Positions 9,043 to 18,469 are shown, counted from the stretch's first letter. The stretch is 64,000 nucleotides of DNA from Candidatus Heimdallarchaeota archaeon (GCA_026702845.1 JADCLS010000001.1:620001-684000), one strand, 5' to 3'. Notes: a model not told the origin generated them from the letters alone. Translations and numbers: made by a program.

Positions 9043-9216
9043 AACTCATAGTTTTTGCTGTTTTATCAAACTATGATATTGAATAACAAAATTCAACATC
9101 CCTGATTTATAAGATTTTGATGTTTTTTCATTTACTCTTAGTTTCAGAGTAGTTCATAGTACTCCTTAGTAACAATAGCTAGACTTGATATGATATTCCA
9201 ACTATTGGTAACTCAC
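9043..9216 (+). promoter_or_regulatory. Pho operator cluster before pstS
   Basis: AACTCATAGT (9043-9052) matches the motif of the other two Pho sites. Between 9133 and 9173 four related units end in AGT at 9140, 9148, 9158 and 9168, that is every 8-10 bp, and GTAACTCAC lies at 9208-9216. No coding sequence fits in this 219-bp gap, so it appears to be a dedicated control region for pstS. Confidence 0.55.
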
Positions 9217-9242
9217 GGGAAAATACCCTATAGTGATTAACA

Positions 9243-10184
9243 ATGAAGAAATTACTAACAATTCTTATTCTAGGGCTCTTTTTGATGAGCTCTCATACAC
9301 ATGGAGCTGAAACAATCCGTGTTGTCGGTTCAAATACCGTTTATCCCATAATGGATGCTGTTGGAGCACGTTTCTCTGAAGTTAAGGGTGGAGAAGTAAC
9401 CCTAACAATTGAGGGTCCAGGTTCTGGAGCTGGAATAACAGCACTAATTGAACAACAAACAGATATTGCTCCTATGTCCCGTGCACCAAAGGATTCGGAG
9501 AAAGCGGAGGCAGTTGTAGCTGGTATTGAGTTGAATATTACTACTATTGCTTTAGATGCTCTCGTTATCATTGTAAATAAAGCAAACCCCATTAATGGTC
9601 TCACAAAAGCTCAGATCACAGACATCTATGATGGTACAAAGACAAGTTGGTCAGAGTTCGGATGGTCAGCTGGAGGGGATATCAGTGTTATAGAGCGTGA
9701 TGAGAACTCCGGTACACATGATTATTTTAATGAATTCTTCCTGGATGGAGAGGAGGTTGATCCAACTAAGGTAGCTGAGCACAAGCAAGAAGCATCTACC
9801 TCTACTTTATTCGAGTTAGTAGCCTCTGACGAGAGTGCTATTGGCTACGGTGGTCTTGCCTATATGGAAGATACAGTAAAGGCTCTTGAGGTCGATGGTG
9901 TAGCACCTTCAAAAGCTGCAGCTGCTGATGAAACCTACTCAGTAGCCAGACCTCTCTTTGTAGTCTTTGATGAGAAGACCATTTCTGACATGGCAAGAGA
10001 ATTTGTTAACTATGTATTGGGCCCTGAAGGACAGTACCTCTGTGATTATGTTGGGTATGTTGCTCTATATGATGTCGCAACTGGATTGTCAGACACTGCA
10101 ACTGGTGATAATATCCCTGGTTTTGAGTTCTTCTTAGCATTTTTTGCTATTGCATTCCCTATAGTTCTCAGAAGAAGAGTTTAG
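9243..10184 (+). CDS. pstS: Phosphate-binding protein PstS
   Basis: The extracellular phosphate receptor for the Pst importer. It has a signal peptide (residues 1-21, ending SSHTHGA), then the class II binding-protein fold with the phosphate-contacting segments GSNTVYPIMDAVGARF, GPGSGAGITAL, IAPMSR and RDENSGTHDYFNEF. The C-terminus (PGFEFFLAFFAIAFPIVLRR) is a hydrophobic helix followed by three Arg, like the archaeal PGF-CTERM type of surface anchor, so the protein is probably tethered to the membrane from its C-terminal end. The gene stands apart from pstCA-pstB-phoU, behind its own cluster of Pho motifs, which suits a receptor made in excess over the transporter. Confidence 0.94.
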   Translation: MKKLLTILILGLFLMSSHTHGAETIRVVGSNTVYPIMDAVGARFSEVKGGEVTLTIEGPGSGAGITALIEQQTDIAPMSRAPKDSEKAEAVVAGIELNITTIALDALVIIVNKANPINGLTKAQITDIYDGTKTSWSEFGWSAGGDISVIERDENSGTHDYFNEFFLDGEEVDPTKVAEHKQEASTSTLFELVASDESAIGYGGLAYMEDTVKALEVDGVAPSKAAAADETYSVARPLFVVFDEKTISDMAREFVNYVLGPEGQYLCDYVGYVALYDVATGLSDTATGDNIPGFEFFLAFFAIAFPIVLRRRV

Positions 10185-10304
10185 GAAATTATTAACTAAT
10201 AAAATAAAATCAATATTTTCGTTTAGGTAACCCTATACGCAAAAACCTGCATACCCGTATAATAATAAGTATCTTACTTTCAATTGGAATGAAATTGGAT
10301 TAAA

Positions 10305-10811
10305 ATGGATTTGACAGAACTTTTTTATTCCATCGCGGAATTTACAAGTATGGCTATAGAAAACAAAAAAGATGCCAAAGATTTTTTCTTAAATCTATAT
10401 GATATCAGCTCTATGAGCTTACAAGGTACTTCGGTATCACAGGAGATCATATTTGAGATTGCTTTTCTTGGAACTATCGTAGAAATCGCAAAAACTCATC
10501 CAATTGATCCTGGATTTCCACTTCAAGGTCTTGATTTTGGTTCAGAAGGAATGCTAGGGAATCCTACCTCTATTGCTGAGATGGCACGTAGGATCATGGA
10601 TCAATTCTCTCTGGTGTTCAGAAGAAATGCTTTTCGCAACTGGTATACAGGAGGTAATAATGCTGTTCTGTATTCAAGAGACAACAAGAATATCATAGCA
10701 TATATCCTTGGATTGAATGAAGAAGCTTGGTCTGAATTCATAGAACAGGTAGGAATTGATGCTGATGTATCCTTAGTTATTAAAAAATTAAGTAAGCTCT
10801 ATCATGCATAA
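10305..10811 (+). CDS. Uncharacterised 168-residue protein
   Basis: I do not recognise the family. The product is a soluble, mostly helical protein without signal peptide, Cys-rich motif or membrane segment. A Gly-rich central part (GSEGMLGNPTS) is followed by a helix with several Arg and aromatic residues (RRNAFRNWYTGG). The ATG at 10305 is the first start after an AT-rich promoter region and codon use resembles the neighbours, so it looks like a real gene. It follows pstS by 120 bp on the same strand, but no Pho motif lies directly before it; a link to phosphate is unproven. Confidence 0.55.
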   Translation: MDLTELFYSIAEFTSMAIENKKDAKDFFLNLYDISSMSLQGTSVSQEIIFEIAFLGTIVEIAKTHPIDPGFPLQGLDFGSEGMLGNPTSIAEMARRIMDQFSLVFRRNAFRNWYTGGNNAVLYSRDNKNIIAYILGLNEEAWSEFIEQVGIDADVSLVIKKLSKLYHA

Positions 10812-10870
10812 TTTTTCAGATTCTTTCATCGATTTTAGAAATTGATTAAAAATATATTAACATAAACAGA

Positions 10871-11233
10871 TTATAATTTTTCTCCACAGTCTTCACAAAA
10901 ACTAGCAGAACTTGGGTTTTCAGCTCCGCAAGCACAAGATACTTTTTTGAGGTGAGGAGAGACATAGTTTTCGTCATAATAATCAGGTTTCATAGATGGT
11001 GCCTTCAATCGCCATCCACTAGTCATAATGGCAAATCCCACAAATATTACAACTAGAGAAAACAAGGCTAAACCAGTATTGGTATAAAGCAAGTAGATTT
11101 CAATGAGAGATACAAATATAACAGCAAAGTATGTTGTTTTAATAAATTCCAAGATCAAAGGTTCATCTTTGTATTCTGTTTCGGATTCACCATAACTTGT
11201 GATACTTTTGAAATGACGATCGCTCATCAACAT
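10871..11233 (-). CDS. Two-TM protein with C-terminal zinc ribbon
   Basis: The 120-residue protein has a polar N-terminus, two membrane helices at about residues 30-75 (FAVIFVSLIEIYLLYTN and LALFSLVVIFVGFAIM), and a C-terminal single zinc ribbon with two Cys pairs (CACGAENPSSASFCEDCG). Small archaeal membrane proteins with such a ribbon are common and mostly unstudied; the ribbon probably faces the cytosol and binds a partner. ATG at 11233 and the in-frame ATG at 11227 are both possible; a TATA-like element centred near 11253 fits 11227 slightly better. No function can be given. Confidence 0.7.
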   Translation of the reverse strand: MLMSDRHFKSITSYGESETEYKDEPLILEFIKTTYFAVIFVSLIEIYLLYTNTGLALFSLVVIFVGFAIMTSGWRLKAPSMKPDYYDENYVSPHLKKVSCACGAENPSSASFCEDCGEKL

Positions 11234-11447
11234 ATCGTGGAAAGAGAAATTAATAAGTGTATACCTTTAATTATTATGATTTTACTAAAAAGTATCTTTC
11301 AGTCTAATTTCTCTTAGACTAATCCTTAATTATCCAAATACTTCTGGCTATAATCAACATCAATCAGATGTACAGTTTTTGTGAATTCGATGGTGTTCAT
11401 CAATTAAATTAACTCACGTTTTTTATTATGCTCACAAATTATCTCTC

Positions 11448-12626
11448 ATGGATGACATAATACGCACCCTGCAACCTTATTTTGATGAGATTGACCAGAT
11501 GAAAGAGTATTATATCAATGATACAATTGAGATAACTAAAATTGCTGCTCCACCCTTTAATGAGTGGGCCAGAGGTAAATATATCCAATCAAGATTTGAG
11601 AAATTGGGCTATATAACCAAAATCGATAAAATAGGAAATGTCATTGCATATATGGATGAATCAAAGATACAATTTCCCAATGAACCCGGAGTAATGATTG
11701 CTGCTCATCTTGATACAGTATTTGATGAGAATGTGAATATTGCTATTAGAAGAGAAGGAGATATTATTCATGGACCTGGAATAGGAGATGATGGTCGGGG
11801 ATTGACCAATCTATTAGCTCTAGCATCCTACTGTATCAAGCATCAGGTGAAAAGACCGATTTACTTTATTGCTGATGTTGGAGAAGAAGGTCTTGGTGAT
11901 CTACGAGGGATGAAATATCTATTCTCGGATGCAGAAAATAAATTCATTTTTCCAATTTCTGCTTTCATTACCATCGATGGTACAGGAAATACAAAAATAG
12001 TAAATCAATCGATTGGATCAAAACGCTATCGCATTCATTTCAAGGCAGATGGGGGTCACAGCTATGGAGCATTTGGGATAGTCAACCCAGGATTTGCCCT
12101 TGCTAATTTTCTCAATGAAATGGGAAAGCTAACAGTTCCTGATCATCCAAAGACTACTTATTCAGTAGGAGTTATCCAAGGTGGCACTTCTGTCAACTCT
12201 ATACCCTTTCATGTATCTGCGGATATTGATATGCGATCTGAGGATGTCGATGAACTCAATACACTGGAAACGAAAGTAAAGGGGTTAGCCTTTGATGCTT
12301 GTGAGCACGAAGAAAATTTGCGACAGGGAAAAATCTCTCTTGAATTCGAGAAAATCGGTGATAGACCCGCTGGAAAAACCGAGGCAGAATCAGATCTGGT
12401 TAAATTAATGATCAAGGTAAATAGCCATTTCAAATTAGATTCACAATTAGTGGCTAGTAGTACAGATGCTAATATCCCCCATCAGCTAGGCATTCCTGCC
12501 TTGAGTGTTTCAGGAGTCGATATTTCAGCAAAGGCTCATTCCTTGCAGGAATGGATTGATGCAGGATCTAGTTCTTTACTCACTATTAAACGAAACTTAT
12601 TATTAATGGCTATGTTAGTGTTTTAA
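11448..12626 (+). CDS. M20-family metallopeptidase (peptidase T-like)
   Basis: The 392-residue cytosolic enzyme belongs to the M20 di-zinc exopeptidase/amidase group. Metal-site motifs are in order: AAHLDTVFD (His, and Asp two residues on), GPGIGDDGRG (bridging Asp), DVGEEGLGDLRG (catalytic Glu pair) and a C-terminal KAHSLQEW (His ligand). The central dimerisation domain appears between GGHSYG and DIDMRSED. It probably removes residues from di- or tripeptides or deacylates small amides; the exact substrate cannot be told. Its TAA stop directly abuts the stop of the convergent coiled-coil gene, so no intergenic terminator exists between them. Confidence 0.85.
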   Translation: MDDIIRTLQPYFDEIDQMKEYYINDTIEITKIAAPPFNEWARGKYIQSRFEKLGYITKIDKIGNVIAYMDESKIQFPNEPGVMIAAHLDTVFDENVNIAIRREGDIIHGPGIGDDGRGLTNLLALASYCIKHQVKRPIYFIADVGEEGLGDLRGMKYLFSDAENKFIFPISAFITIDGTGNTKIVNQSIGSKRYRIHFKADGGHSYGAFGIVNPGFALANFLNEMGKLTVPDHPKTTYSVGVIQGGTSVNSIPFHVSADIDMRSEDVDELNTLETKVKGLAFDACEHEENLRQGKISLEFEKIGDRPAGKTEAESDLVKLMIKVNSHFKLDSQLVASSTDANIPHQLGIPALSVSGVDISAKAHSLQEWIDAGSSSLLTIKRNLLLMAMLVF

Positions 12627-13346
12627 TTACAATTTTTCAAGTAATGCGGGTGAGAAATCCCATTTATCCTCGGCATTGAGGATGATTTTACCATCTGCCT
12701 CAAGTTTAGTTATCGCTCTGCTGACCATAATTGGTAAAACGCTCTTTGCCTGAGCTTTGATCTTTTCTTGTGAAACAGGTCTATTCGCTGAGATGATTGC
12801 CAATATTTCTATTTCAGGCGTATCAATTATCTCAAATAAATAATCAAATGAAACATATTTTTCCACCAACTGATCATATACAGTTCTAGCCTCATTCAAC
12901 CCTTTCTTATTCTCTTCAACTTTCACATCGATAGATGCAAGTAGTTCATCTTTTGCTTTGCTTTTCTCAGCAACTTCTGATTCTAGGCCTGATAGTTTAC
13001 TTTCTGCCTCAGCAACTGAGTTTCTTAGCTCATCAAGATTCTTCTCTAGAGAAGAGATAGTAGTCTTCAAATCAGCTTTTAAGGTGTCCTGATCCTTAAT
13101 CTTGGGATTCAATTCCTCTATTGTGGAGGATAGGGTCTTGACTAAATCTTCTTTTTCTTTAATATTCCCCTCAAGCAAGGTAATTTCATTATTTTTAGAA
13201 GCTACTTTTTGATCTAGATTTGCCTTCTCATCATTTGCTTTTTCAATTGCCTTATCCAGTACATCGGTTATAGAGTTGAGTAAATCATTATGAGATTTGA
13301 TCTCGCCCATGAGGTTTTCCATTTCTTTCTTAATATCTGCTAACAT
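12627..13346 (-). CDS. Coiled-coil protein with C-terminal winged helix (second of pair)
   Basis: About 150 residues of Lys/Glu-rich heptads form a long coiled coil, followed by a C-terminal region of about 75 residues that looks like a winged helix (IEILAIISANRPVSQEKIKA, then AITKLEADGKIIL). The start is taken at ATG 13346 because AGGTGAT lies just before it and overlaps the stop codon of the preceding gene; a GTG at 13355 would sit inside that site. The layout matches the gene just upstream (13356-14087), so the two look like diverged tandem paralogues that may form a heterodimer. Not SMC, as no ATPase motif is present. Function unknown. Confidence 0.75.
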   Translation of the reverse strand: MLADIKKEMENLMGEIKSHNDLLNSITDVLDKAIEKANDEKANLDQKVASKNNEITLLEGNIKEKEDLVKTLSSTIEELNPKIKDQDTLKADLKTTISSLEKNLDELRNSVAEAESKLSGLESEVAEKSKAKDELLASIDVKVEENKKGLNEARTVYDQLVEKYVSFDYLFEIIDTPEIEILAIISANRPVSQEKIKAQAKSVLPIMVSRAITKLEADGKIILNAEDKWDFSPALLEKL

Positions 13347-13355
13347 AATGATCAC

Positions 13356-14087
13356 CTAAATTATAAACTCCTTTTTCATGGTATATTTACCACTTGCTTG
13401 ATCAAAATCGATAACACCTCTAGCACTCATTGCTTTGAGTACAGCTGTCACCTCATCACCACCAACTGCAGATGCTTGTTTCAATTTCACAAGAGAATTA
13501 ACACCAGATTGCTTCATGGCCTTTAAAACAAAGTAGTAATTTGTTTTGACATATTCCTCCTCAAGCATAAGTTTTAACATTTTATACTGGATTTCCTTGT
13601 TTTTGGTTTGTTCCAATACTCCGTTCTTTTCATCCTCTATTGTTTTAACCTTCTGAGCATAGATGTCCTCAGCACTTACCAAATCCTTCTTCAATCCATC
13701 TAATTTAGTTTCATGTTGTGCAATACTCGTAGTGAGCTCCTTTAGTCGTAATTCAGCCTTACTAATCTCTGTCTCTAGCCCCATCTTTGTGTGTTTCAGA
13801 TCAGATATCTTCTCTTCATTATCATCATAGAGTTTTTTCTTCTCATCACGATCATTAGTTAATGTATCTCCCTTTTCGGTAAGATCTTTAAGAGTGGTTT
13901 GTAAGTTACTCACCTTTGTACCTAGTTCTGTATCTTTCTCGGTAATATCCTTGACAGAGGTGCTGAGAGTGGTAATCTCTCCTTCAATCTGTTCTAGAGA
14001 ATTTTTCAGTTTAGAGATCTTCTCTGTCAATGTATTCTCTATTGAAGTTACCTCCATTTTCAATTTTTCGAAATTTGTTTGCGGCAT
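13356..14087 (-). CDS. Coiled-coil protein with C-terminal winged helix (first of pair)
   Basis: The 243-residue protein is a nearly continuous coiled coil from residue 5 to about 170 (TEKISKLKNSLEQIEGEIT and similar heptads), with a C-terminal winged-helix-like segment (NYYFVLKAMKQSGVNSLVKL, then LKAMSARGVIDFD). It has no ATPase, membrane or metal motif. Its TAG stop overlaps the Shine-Dalgarno site of the next gene, which has the same layout, so the products are probably made together and may pair through their coils. A structural or DNA-linked role is possible but cannot be shown from sequence alone. Confidence 0.75.
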   Translation of the reverse strand: MPQTNFEKLKMEVTSIENTLTEKISKLKNSLEQIEGEITTLSTSVKDITEKDTELGTKVSNLQTTLKDLTEKGDTLTNDRDEKKKLYDDNEEKISDLKHTKMGLETEISKAELRLKELTTSIAQHETKLDGLKKDLVSAEDIYAQKVKTIEDEKNGVLEQTKNKEIQYKMLKLMLEEEYVKTNYYFVLKAMKQSGVNSLVKLKQASAVGGDEVTAVLKAMSARGVIDFDQASGKYTMKKEFII

Positions 14088-14278
14088 TTATTTCAAATTG
14101 TGATGAGGTCAATTTGTTATTATTTTTATTCCTTCAGTCTAGAATTATCTCTTAATTTTGGTATATGCTATTATAAAGCTAGACGATTGTGATAAAATTC
14201 ATAATTTTCAGAGTATCTATTTGCCATTACTAATTCATTTTTACGAATCATTATATTTGAGAAAATTACCTATCTATT

Positions 14279-14866
14279 ATGCCTAGGTGGCAGTCTGAAT
14301 CACAAGAATTCCGGCCGAGTATACTCATTCCGGCTACACTTTTCCTGCTTACAATTTATTTCCTTCTTGCTACAATAGAAGCATTTGATGTAGCAAGGTT
14401 CTCCTCAATTTTCAATTTTGTATTGAGTATTAGCCTGCTTGTTTACTTTGCAGGTAGGTTATATGGAGAGTTTACCATCAACAAGGATTACATTGAAGTC
14501 ACAAGTGAAGGAATACGATTCAGAGAGACACCCGGAGTATCATTTGGCTGGATACCAAAAAATGTTTTCCTCTCATTTGATTCCATAGAAAGAGTCGATC
14601 TAATAGAAATCAAATTTTTCTTTCAACCTGAAAGAAAATTCCCAGCACTGCTAATCATCAGCAAAGCAGGTAAAGAATTCATTTTAGGTTCCAAGTTATC
14701 TCGTGAGCAGCAGGTAAATGTACTTATTGCATTGCGAGGAAGTGTGACTTTCTCAAGTGCAATTCATAAACTACTTGAGATCTCACCTGAAATGGGTGAT
14801 ACTTTAAAATCAGCGGTAAATTTGGCTAAAGGTATCTGGAAGAATTACAAAGGTGAGAGGAACTAA
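14279..14866 (+). CDS. Two-TM protein with PH-like domain
   Basis: The 195-residue protein starts with two membrane helices at about residues 15-62 ([19 protein letters not shown] and [15 protein letters not shown]) and continues with a beta-rich region ([42 protein letters not shown]) that resembles bacterial and archaeal PH-like domains, ending in a helical tail. It probably sits in the membrane with the beta domain in the cytosol. Its last base overlaps the ATG of the AN1-finger gene (TAATG), so the two are translationally coupled and may act together. I assign no function. Confidence 0.65.
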   Translation: MPRWQSESQEFRPSILIPATLFLLTIYFLLATIEAFDVARFSSIFNFVLSISLLVYFAGRLYGEFTINKDYIEVTSEGIRFRETPGVSFGWIPKNVFLSFDSIERVDLIEIKFFFQPERKFPALLIISKAGKEFILGSKLSREQQVNVLIALRGSVTFSSAIHKLLEISPEMGDTLKSAVNLAKGIWKNYKGERN

Positions 14867-15693
14867 TGGGAATTTGCTCATTCTGTGAAGAATCAGTTGC
14901 AATGCCTTATACCTGTAGGTTATGTGGGCATAAATTCTGTTCAAAACATCGTCTACCTGAGAATCATTCCTGTATAAACTTGGATCACTACAAAACCCGA
15001 GCTTATCAAGAACAAAAGGTTGAGAAGCAATATGAACTTGGCAAGGCAAAAAGAGGAACAATGACTACTAGCAGTAATTTCAGAGGAAGAGGTGGATCTG
15101 ATGTCTGGACTTTGACCTGGTCTACAGGATCCAAACACAAGGATATACTTATTCTTGCAGCAGTTATTTCCATTTTCTCGATTTTTACACTTAATGTACT
15201 CGCCATCTTGACTACGTATATTGTTGCTGTTGTTGCAAGTTACTTTATTTATTTTACACGGAGTTATGCAGCAAAGAAATTTGGTGGTTATACCTCATTT
15301 GAGATATTCCCTCTCGGTGTTGCATTAGCGTTAATTCCATTCTTCTGGACTGCCTTATTTATCGTCAAGTTTAGAGATTATGTAAATGAAGGAAGAGATA
15401 GAGCCATGTTAAGCTTCGTTACTATATCCTCACTCCTTTTTGTTGGTTTAATTCCAAATATTCTTCTGCTTTTTTCAGGAGGATTAATACAATCGGGTTT
15501 CTTTTTGATTCTACTGTATGCATTCTCTTTTGTGGGTAGCTTGTTTGGAATAACGGCGATTTTTCTCTTTCTCCCATTTTATAATTTTGAGGGTCAATTC
15601 ATCTTCCAGTATGATTTGAAATTGTACTTTCTTGGTTTAATTTCCGCTTTAATCATTTATTTTGGGATAATTGGTTCAATTTCTCCATTTTAG
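14866..15693 (+). CDS. AN1-type zinc finger integral membrane protein
   Basis: Residues 4-36 carry a complete AN1 zinc finger with ligands C4, C7, C17, C20, C25, H28, H34 and C36 ([19 protein letters not shown]). After a polar linker, about residues 90-275 hold five or six membrane helices (for example [20 protein letters not shown]). AN1 fingers fused to membrane domains related to site-2 proteases occur in archaea; here I see no HExxH metalloprotease motif, so it may be inactive or of another family. AN1 fingers in eukaryotes bind ubiquitin-pathway or proteasome partners. Coupled by one overlapping base to the preceding PH-like gene. Confidence 0.75.
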   Translation: MGICSFCEESVAMPYTCRLCGHKFCSKHRLPENHSCINLDHYKTRAYQEQKVEKQYELGKAKRGTMTTSSNFRGRGGSDVWTLTWSTGSKHKDILILAAVISIFSIFTLNVLAILTTYIVAVVASYFIYFTRSYAAKKFGGYTSFEIFPLGVALALIPFFWTALFIVKFRDYVNEGRDRAMLSFVTISSLLFVGLIPNILLLFSGGLIQSGFFLILLYAFSFVGSLFGITAIFLFLPFYNFEGQFIFQYDLKLYFLGLISALIIYFGIIGSISPF

Positions 15694-15710
15694 GCTAGAA
15701 TAGTTGATTA

Positions 15711-16736
15711 TTAATCAGAAATTTGCTCGATAACATACTCTTCTTCTTCATCCTCAACTTGGATGACGTAACGATAGAAAATTCTTCCGTGAACTTTCAC
15801 ATTGGGGCCGAGTTTAACATTATCTGCAGTGATATCTCCTACAACAATGCAATGCTCAAGAATAACGGTAGTTCCCTCAATATTACCCCCTATAGTCATA
15901 CCTGAAATCATTAGATTGGTTAGATTAGATAATCCTGCACTGATATTATCTGCAATCTCATTAATTCCTTCCATGACAGATGGTAATAAATTATCAATGG
16001 TTTTACCTAAGAAGTTATCCAATTCTTTTATCCCTGAATTTGGGATTTTTTTCTTCAATTCCCTTACCTTGGATACATCTATTTTGATTGATTTCAAAGG
16101 TGCTGAGATATCAATTTCATTTGCTCTTACATCTCCATCTATATCTGATTTTTCAGCTTTAGATAAATTGGATTTGAATGTGAAACTCTCAGCAAGAATG
16201 CTTTCAGCCTTAATCGAGCCATTGATTGTCACATGTGAAGAAGATTTCAGATTAGAACATAATAATTTGCCAACCACATGGCATTTATCTCCTAAGGTAA
16301 TATCATTAGTTGCTAAAGTGCCAGTTACAGACATTCTACTTGCACTAATAATTTTGTCATTTGTTCTCAGAGATCCAGTAACTGTTACAGGACCAACAAA
16401 TTTTGCCCCCTCATCGATATAAATTTCACCTGAAATCCCAGATTGTCCTTTTACTATCAAATTCCCAACAATATTGACTGACCCAGATGTGGAGAGAGAA
16501 TTGCACTCTACAGGTCCATTAACGACTACTCCACCCGAAAGCAGAACAGGGCCATCAATTTTTATTTCATCCACTGCTTTTGAGCCTTCAACTTGAATTT
16601 TTCTTGATTTGACTGGTTTAGTATCTAACATACCTAAGTTTCTGAATTTTTCCAATAGTTGATCATATTCTTCCTTGGAAATTTGTCCAGACCTATACTT
16701 TAGGTTTAATTTATACTCTAGGGATTCCTTTTCCAT
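15711..16736 (-). CDS. Bactofilin-like polymer-forming protein with SHOCT-like N-terminus
   Basis: The 341-residue protein begins with a short SHOCT-like helical segment (residues 1-35, KYRSGQISKEEYDQLLEKF). Residues about 45-215 are a right-handed beta-helix of short repeats ending in small residues and Gly (VLLSGGVVVNGPVECNSLST, GNLIVKGQSGISGEIYIDEG), and a second repeat run near 280-325 (MTIGGNIEGTTVILEHCIVV) flanks a helical insertion at about 215-280. This is the repeat form of bactofilins, which self-assemble without nucleotide, and of related DUF583 proteins. It ends in an acidic tail. A cytoskeletal or scaffold role is inference; a plain beta-helix surface-independent scaffold is the alternative. 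Confidence 0.7.
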   Translation of the reverse strand: MEKESLEYKLNLKYRSGQISKEEYDQLLEKFRNLGMLDTKPVKSRKIQVEGSKAVDEIKIDGPVLLSGGVVVNGPVECNSLSTSGSVNIVGNLIVKGQSGISGEIYIDEGAKFVGPVTVTGSLRTNDKIISASRMSVTGTLATNDITLGDKCHVVGKLLCSNLKSSSHVTINGSIKAESILAESFTFKSNLSKAEKSDIDGDVRANEIDISAPLKSIKIDVSKVRELKKKIPNSGIKELDNFLGKTIDNLLPSVMEGINEIADNISAGLSNLTNLMISGMTIGGNIEGTTVILEHCIVVGDITADNVKLGPNVKVHGRIFYRYVIQVEDEEEEYVIEQISD

Positions 16737-16904
16737 AGTATCAAGCTCTAATGTACAATATTGTATGGATATATTAAAGGTAATTTAAACTCGTGGGTGT
16801 AAGCTTGTGTTTGACAGGAAAATGTTGATAGATTCTTAATTTTTCTATCCTCCAAAGGTAAAATAATAAATACTGATGTGACAGTTATTCATTGAGGTTA
16901 GCCA

Positions 16905-17333
16905 TTGCTAAATAAAACGCAGCGTTCTCTACTCTCAATCCTTCAGGATGATACAAGATGTAGGATATTAGATTCTCTTAATGCTTCTCCTAGTCATCCT
17001 GATGTGCTTGTAGAAGCCATTGGAGTATCAAGAACAGCCATTGAGAAGCATCTAAAACAATTATTGCAATTCGGGATTTTAGAACGCAGAACACAAACCT
17101 TCCCCCGCCTGCGATATGTCTACTCGTTGACACTTGCAGCACAAAATCTAGTTGATGCCATATCCATCTCATCAGATCAATTTATTGATTCAACTAGAAG
17201 TGATTTCGAAGAACGATTAACTCAGGCTGAGCAGGCTTTCATTTTCAATGTGATTGAAAAATCTGAATATGATCAGATAAAGAAAGATTTGCAAAGTAAA
17301 ATCGATAATTTGACAAGCGATGATGAGGATTAA
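16905..17333 (+). CDS. ArsR-type winged-helix regulator
   Basis: The 142-residue protein has an N-terminal winged helix-turn-helix (residues about 5-75: LQDDTRCRILDSLNASP, then VLVEAIGVSRTAIEKHLKQL and a wing before YSLT) as in ArsR-family regulators, followed by helices that could dimerise (FEERLTQAEQAFIFNVIEKS). No metal-binding Cys cluster is seen, so the signal is unknown. Start is TTG 16905, chosen because GAGGT lies six bases upstream and no better start exists. It lies 53 bp before the isoprenoid gene idi2 on the same strand and could be cotranscribed with it. Confidence 0.75.
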   Translation: MLNKTQRSLLSILQDDTRCRILDSLNASPSHPDVLVEAIGVSRTAIEKHLKQLLQFGILERRTQTFPRLRYVYSLTLAAQNLVDAISISSDQFIDSTRSDFEERLTQAEQAFIFNVIEKSEYDQIKKDLQSKIDNLTSDDED

Positions 17334-17386
17334 CACTCCTTCTTAATAATCTAAATATATGCAGAAATAAAATCAACAATTAGATA

Positions 17387-18469
17387 ATGTCTGAGGATAA
17401 ATTTGTTCTTCATAGCAGAAAAGCCGAACACGTCAAACTGACAATCGATAAGGATGTTGGTGTTGAAGGATCAACTAATGGCTTTGAGTATTTTGAAGTA
17501 ATCCCACGATCAATACCAAATATTAATTATTCTGATATTAGTACTGAGACTGAATTTCTTGGTAAAACCTTCAATGCTCCTGTTTTAGTTGCTGGAATGA
17601 CCGGAGGTTATCCAGAGGCTGAAAAAATTAACAATGGAATTGCTAAAATATGTGAGAAATTGAACATTCCCATGGGTATTGGATCTCAGCGTGCCATGAT
17701 TGTAAATCCTGAGACCCGAAATACTTTTGCTGTCAAAGACAATCATCCTGAGTTATTTTTAATTGGGAATCTTGGATTGGTGCAGTTTTGTATGGATTTC
17801 GGCATGGTTGAATATAATGCTGCTCTTGAAGGAGTACAAGCAGATGCCATGGCCATTCATATAAACGCATTTCAAGAACTGTGTCAACCAGAAGGAGATT
17901 TGAATTTTGCAGATGCATGGAGTAAATTCAATGGATTAATCAAAGAGTCAAAAGTACCTGTGATTGCTAAAGAGGTGGGAAGTGGTATGCCATTTGAAGA
18001 AGTTGTGAAAATGGAAAAAATTGGATGCGCAGCAGTTGATATAGGTGGATCAGGTGGAACATCTTGGCCGAAGCTAGAATTGATGAGACATGAGGGAGGT
18101 AATGTTCCCTTTGAGATTACTGATCCTGTATTGAAATGGGGTATCCCAACTGCTTTTTCTACATATGAGGCAGTTTCAAAGGCTACCTTACCAATAATAT
18201 CTACAGGTGGTATGTATGATGGTACTTTGGCTAGTAAAGCATTGATGATGGGAGCTTCTATGGTTGGAATTGCTCGTCCAGTTATAAAAGCGTACATCAA
18301 CCATGGAGAGGATGGAGTGGAAAAATGGTTAACTCATTATATCGAGACAATTAAAAGAATGATGTTCCTATTAGGCATTGATAACATTGCTCAGCTTAAA
18401 ACTCAAAGATCACGTTTGGTACCTCGTGATCGAGCAAGAGAATGGTTACTACATCGAAAAATAATCTGA
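17387..18469 (+). CDS. fni: Isopentenyl-diphosphate delta-isomerase type 2
   Basis: The FMN- and NADPH-dependent enzyme that converts isopentenyl to dimethylallyl diphosphate, feeding synthesis of archaeal ether lipids and of the menaquinone side chain. Conserved segments are VAGMTGGYPEAEKINNGIA, IGSQRAM, GNLGLVQF, the HINAFQELCQPEGD active-site loop with the conserved Gln and Glu, AKEVGSGM, DIGGSGGTSW and STGGMYDGTLASKALMMGA (FMN phosphate site). Length 360 residues is normal for the family. The fold is a TIM barrel and the enzyme is cytosolic. Preceded by the ArsR-type regulator gene and convergent with the zinc-ribbon gene, four bases apart. Confidence 0.95.
   Translation: MSEDKFVLHSRKAEHVKLTIDKDVGVEGSTNGFEYFEVIPRSIPNINYSDISTETEFLGKTFNAPVLVAGMTGGYPEAEKINNGIAKICEKLNIPMGIGSQRAMIVNPETRNTFAVKDNHPELFLIGNLGLVQFCMDFGMVEYNAALEGVQADAMAIHINAFQELCQPEGDLNFADAWSKFNGLIKESKVPVIAKEVGSGMPFEEVVKMEKIGCAAVDIGGSGGTSWPKLELMRHEGGNVPFEITDPVLKWGIPTAFSTYEAVSKATLPIISTGGMYDGTLASKALMMGASMVGIARPVIKAYINHGEDGVEKWLTHYIETIKRMMFLLGIDNIAQLKTQRSRLVPRDRAREWLLHRKII

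Noticed and set aside
12627..14087. Coiled-coil pair as ESCRT-III (Snf7) or SMC proteins
   Set aside because: No ATPase motifs, and the C-terminal winged helix with a continuous coil does not match Snf7 helices.
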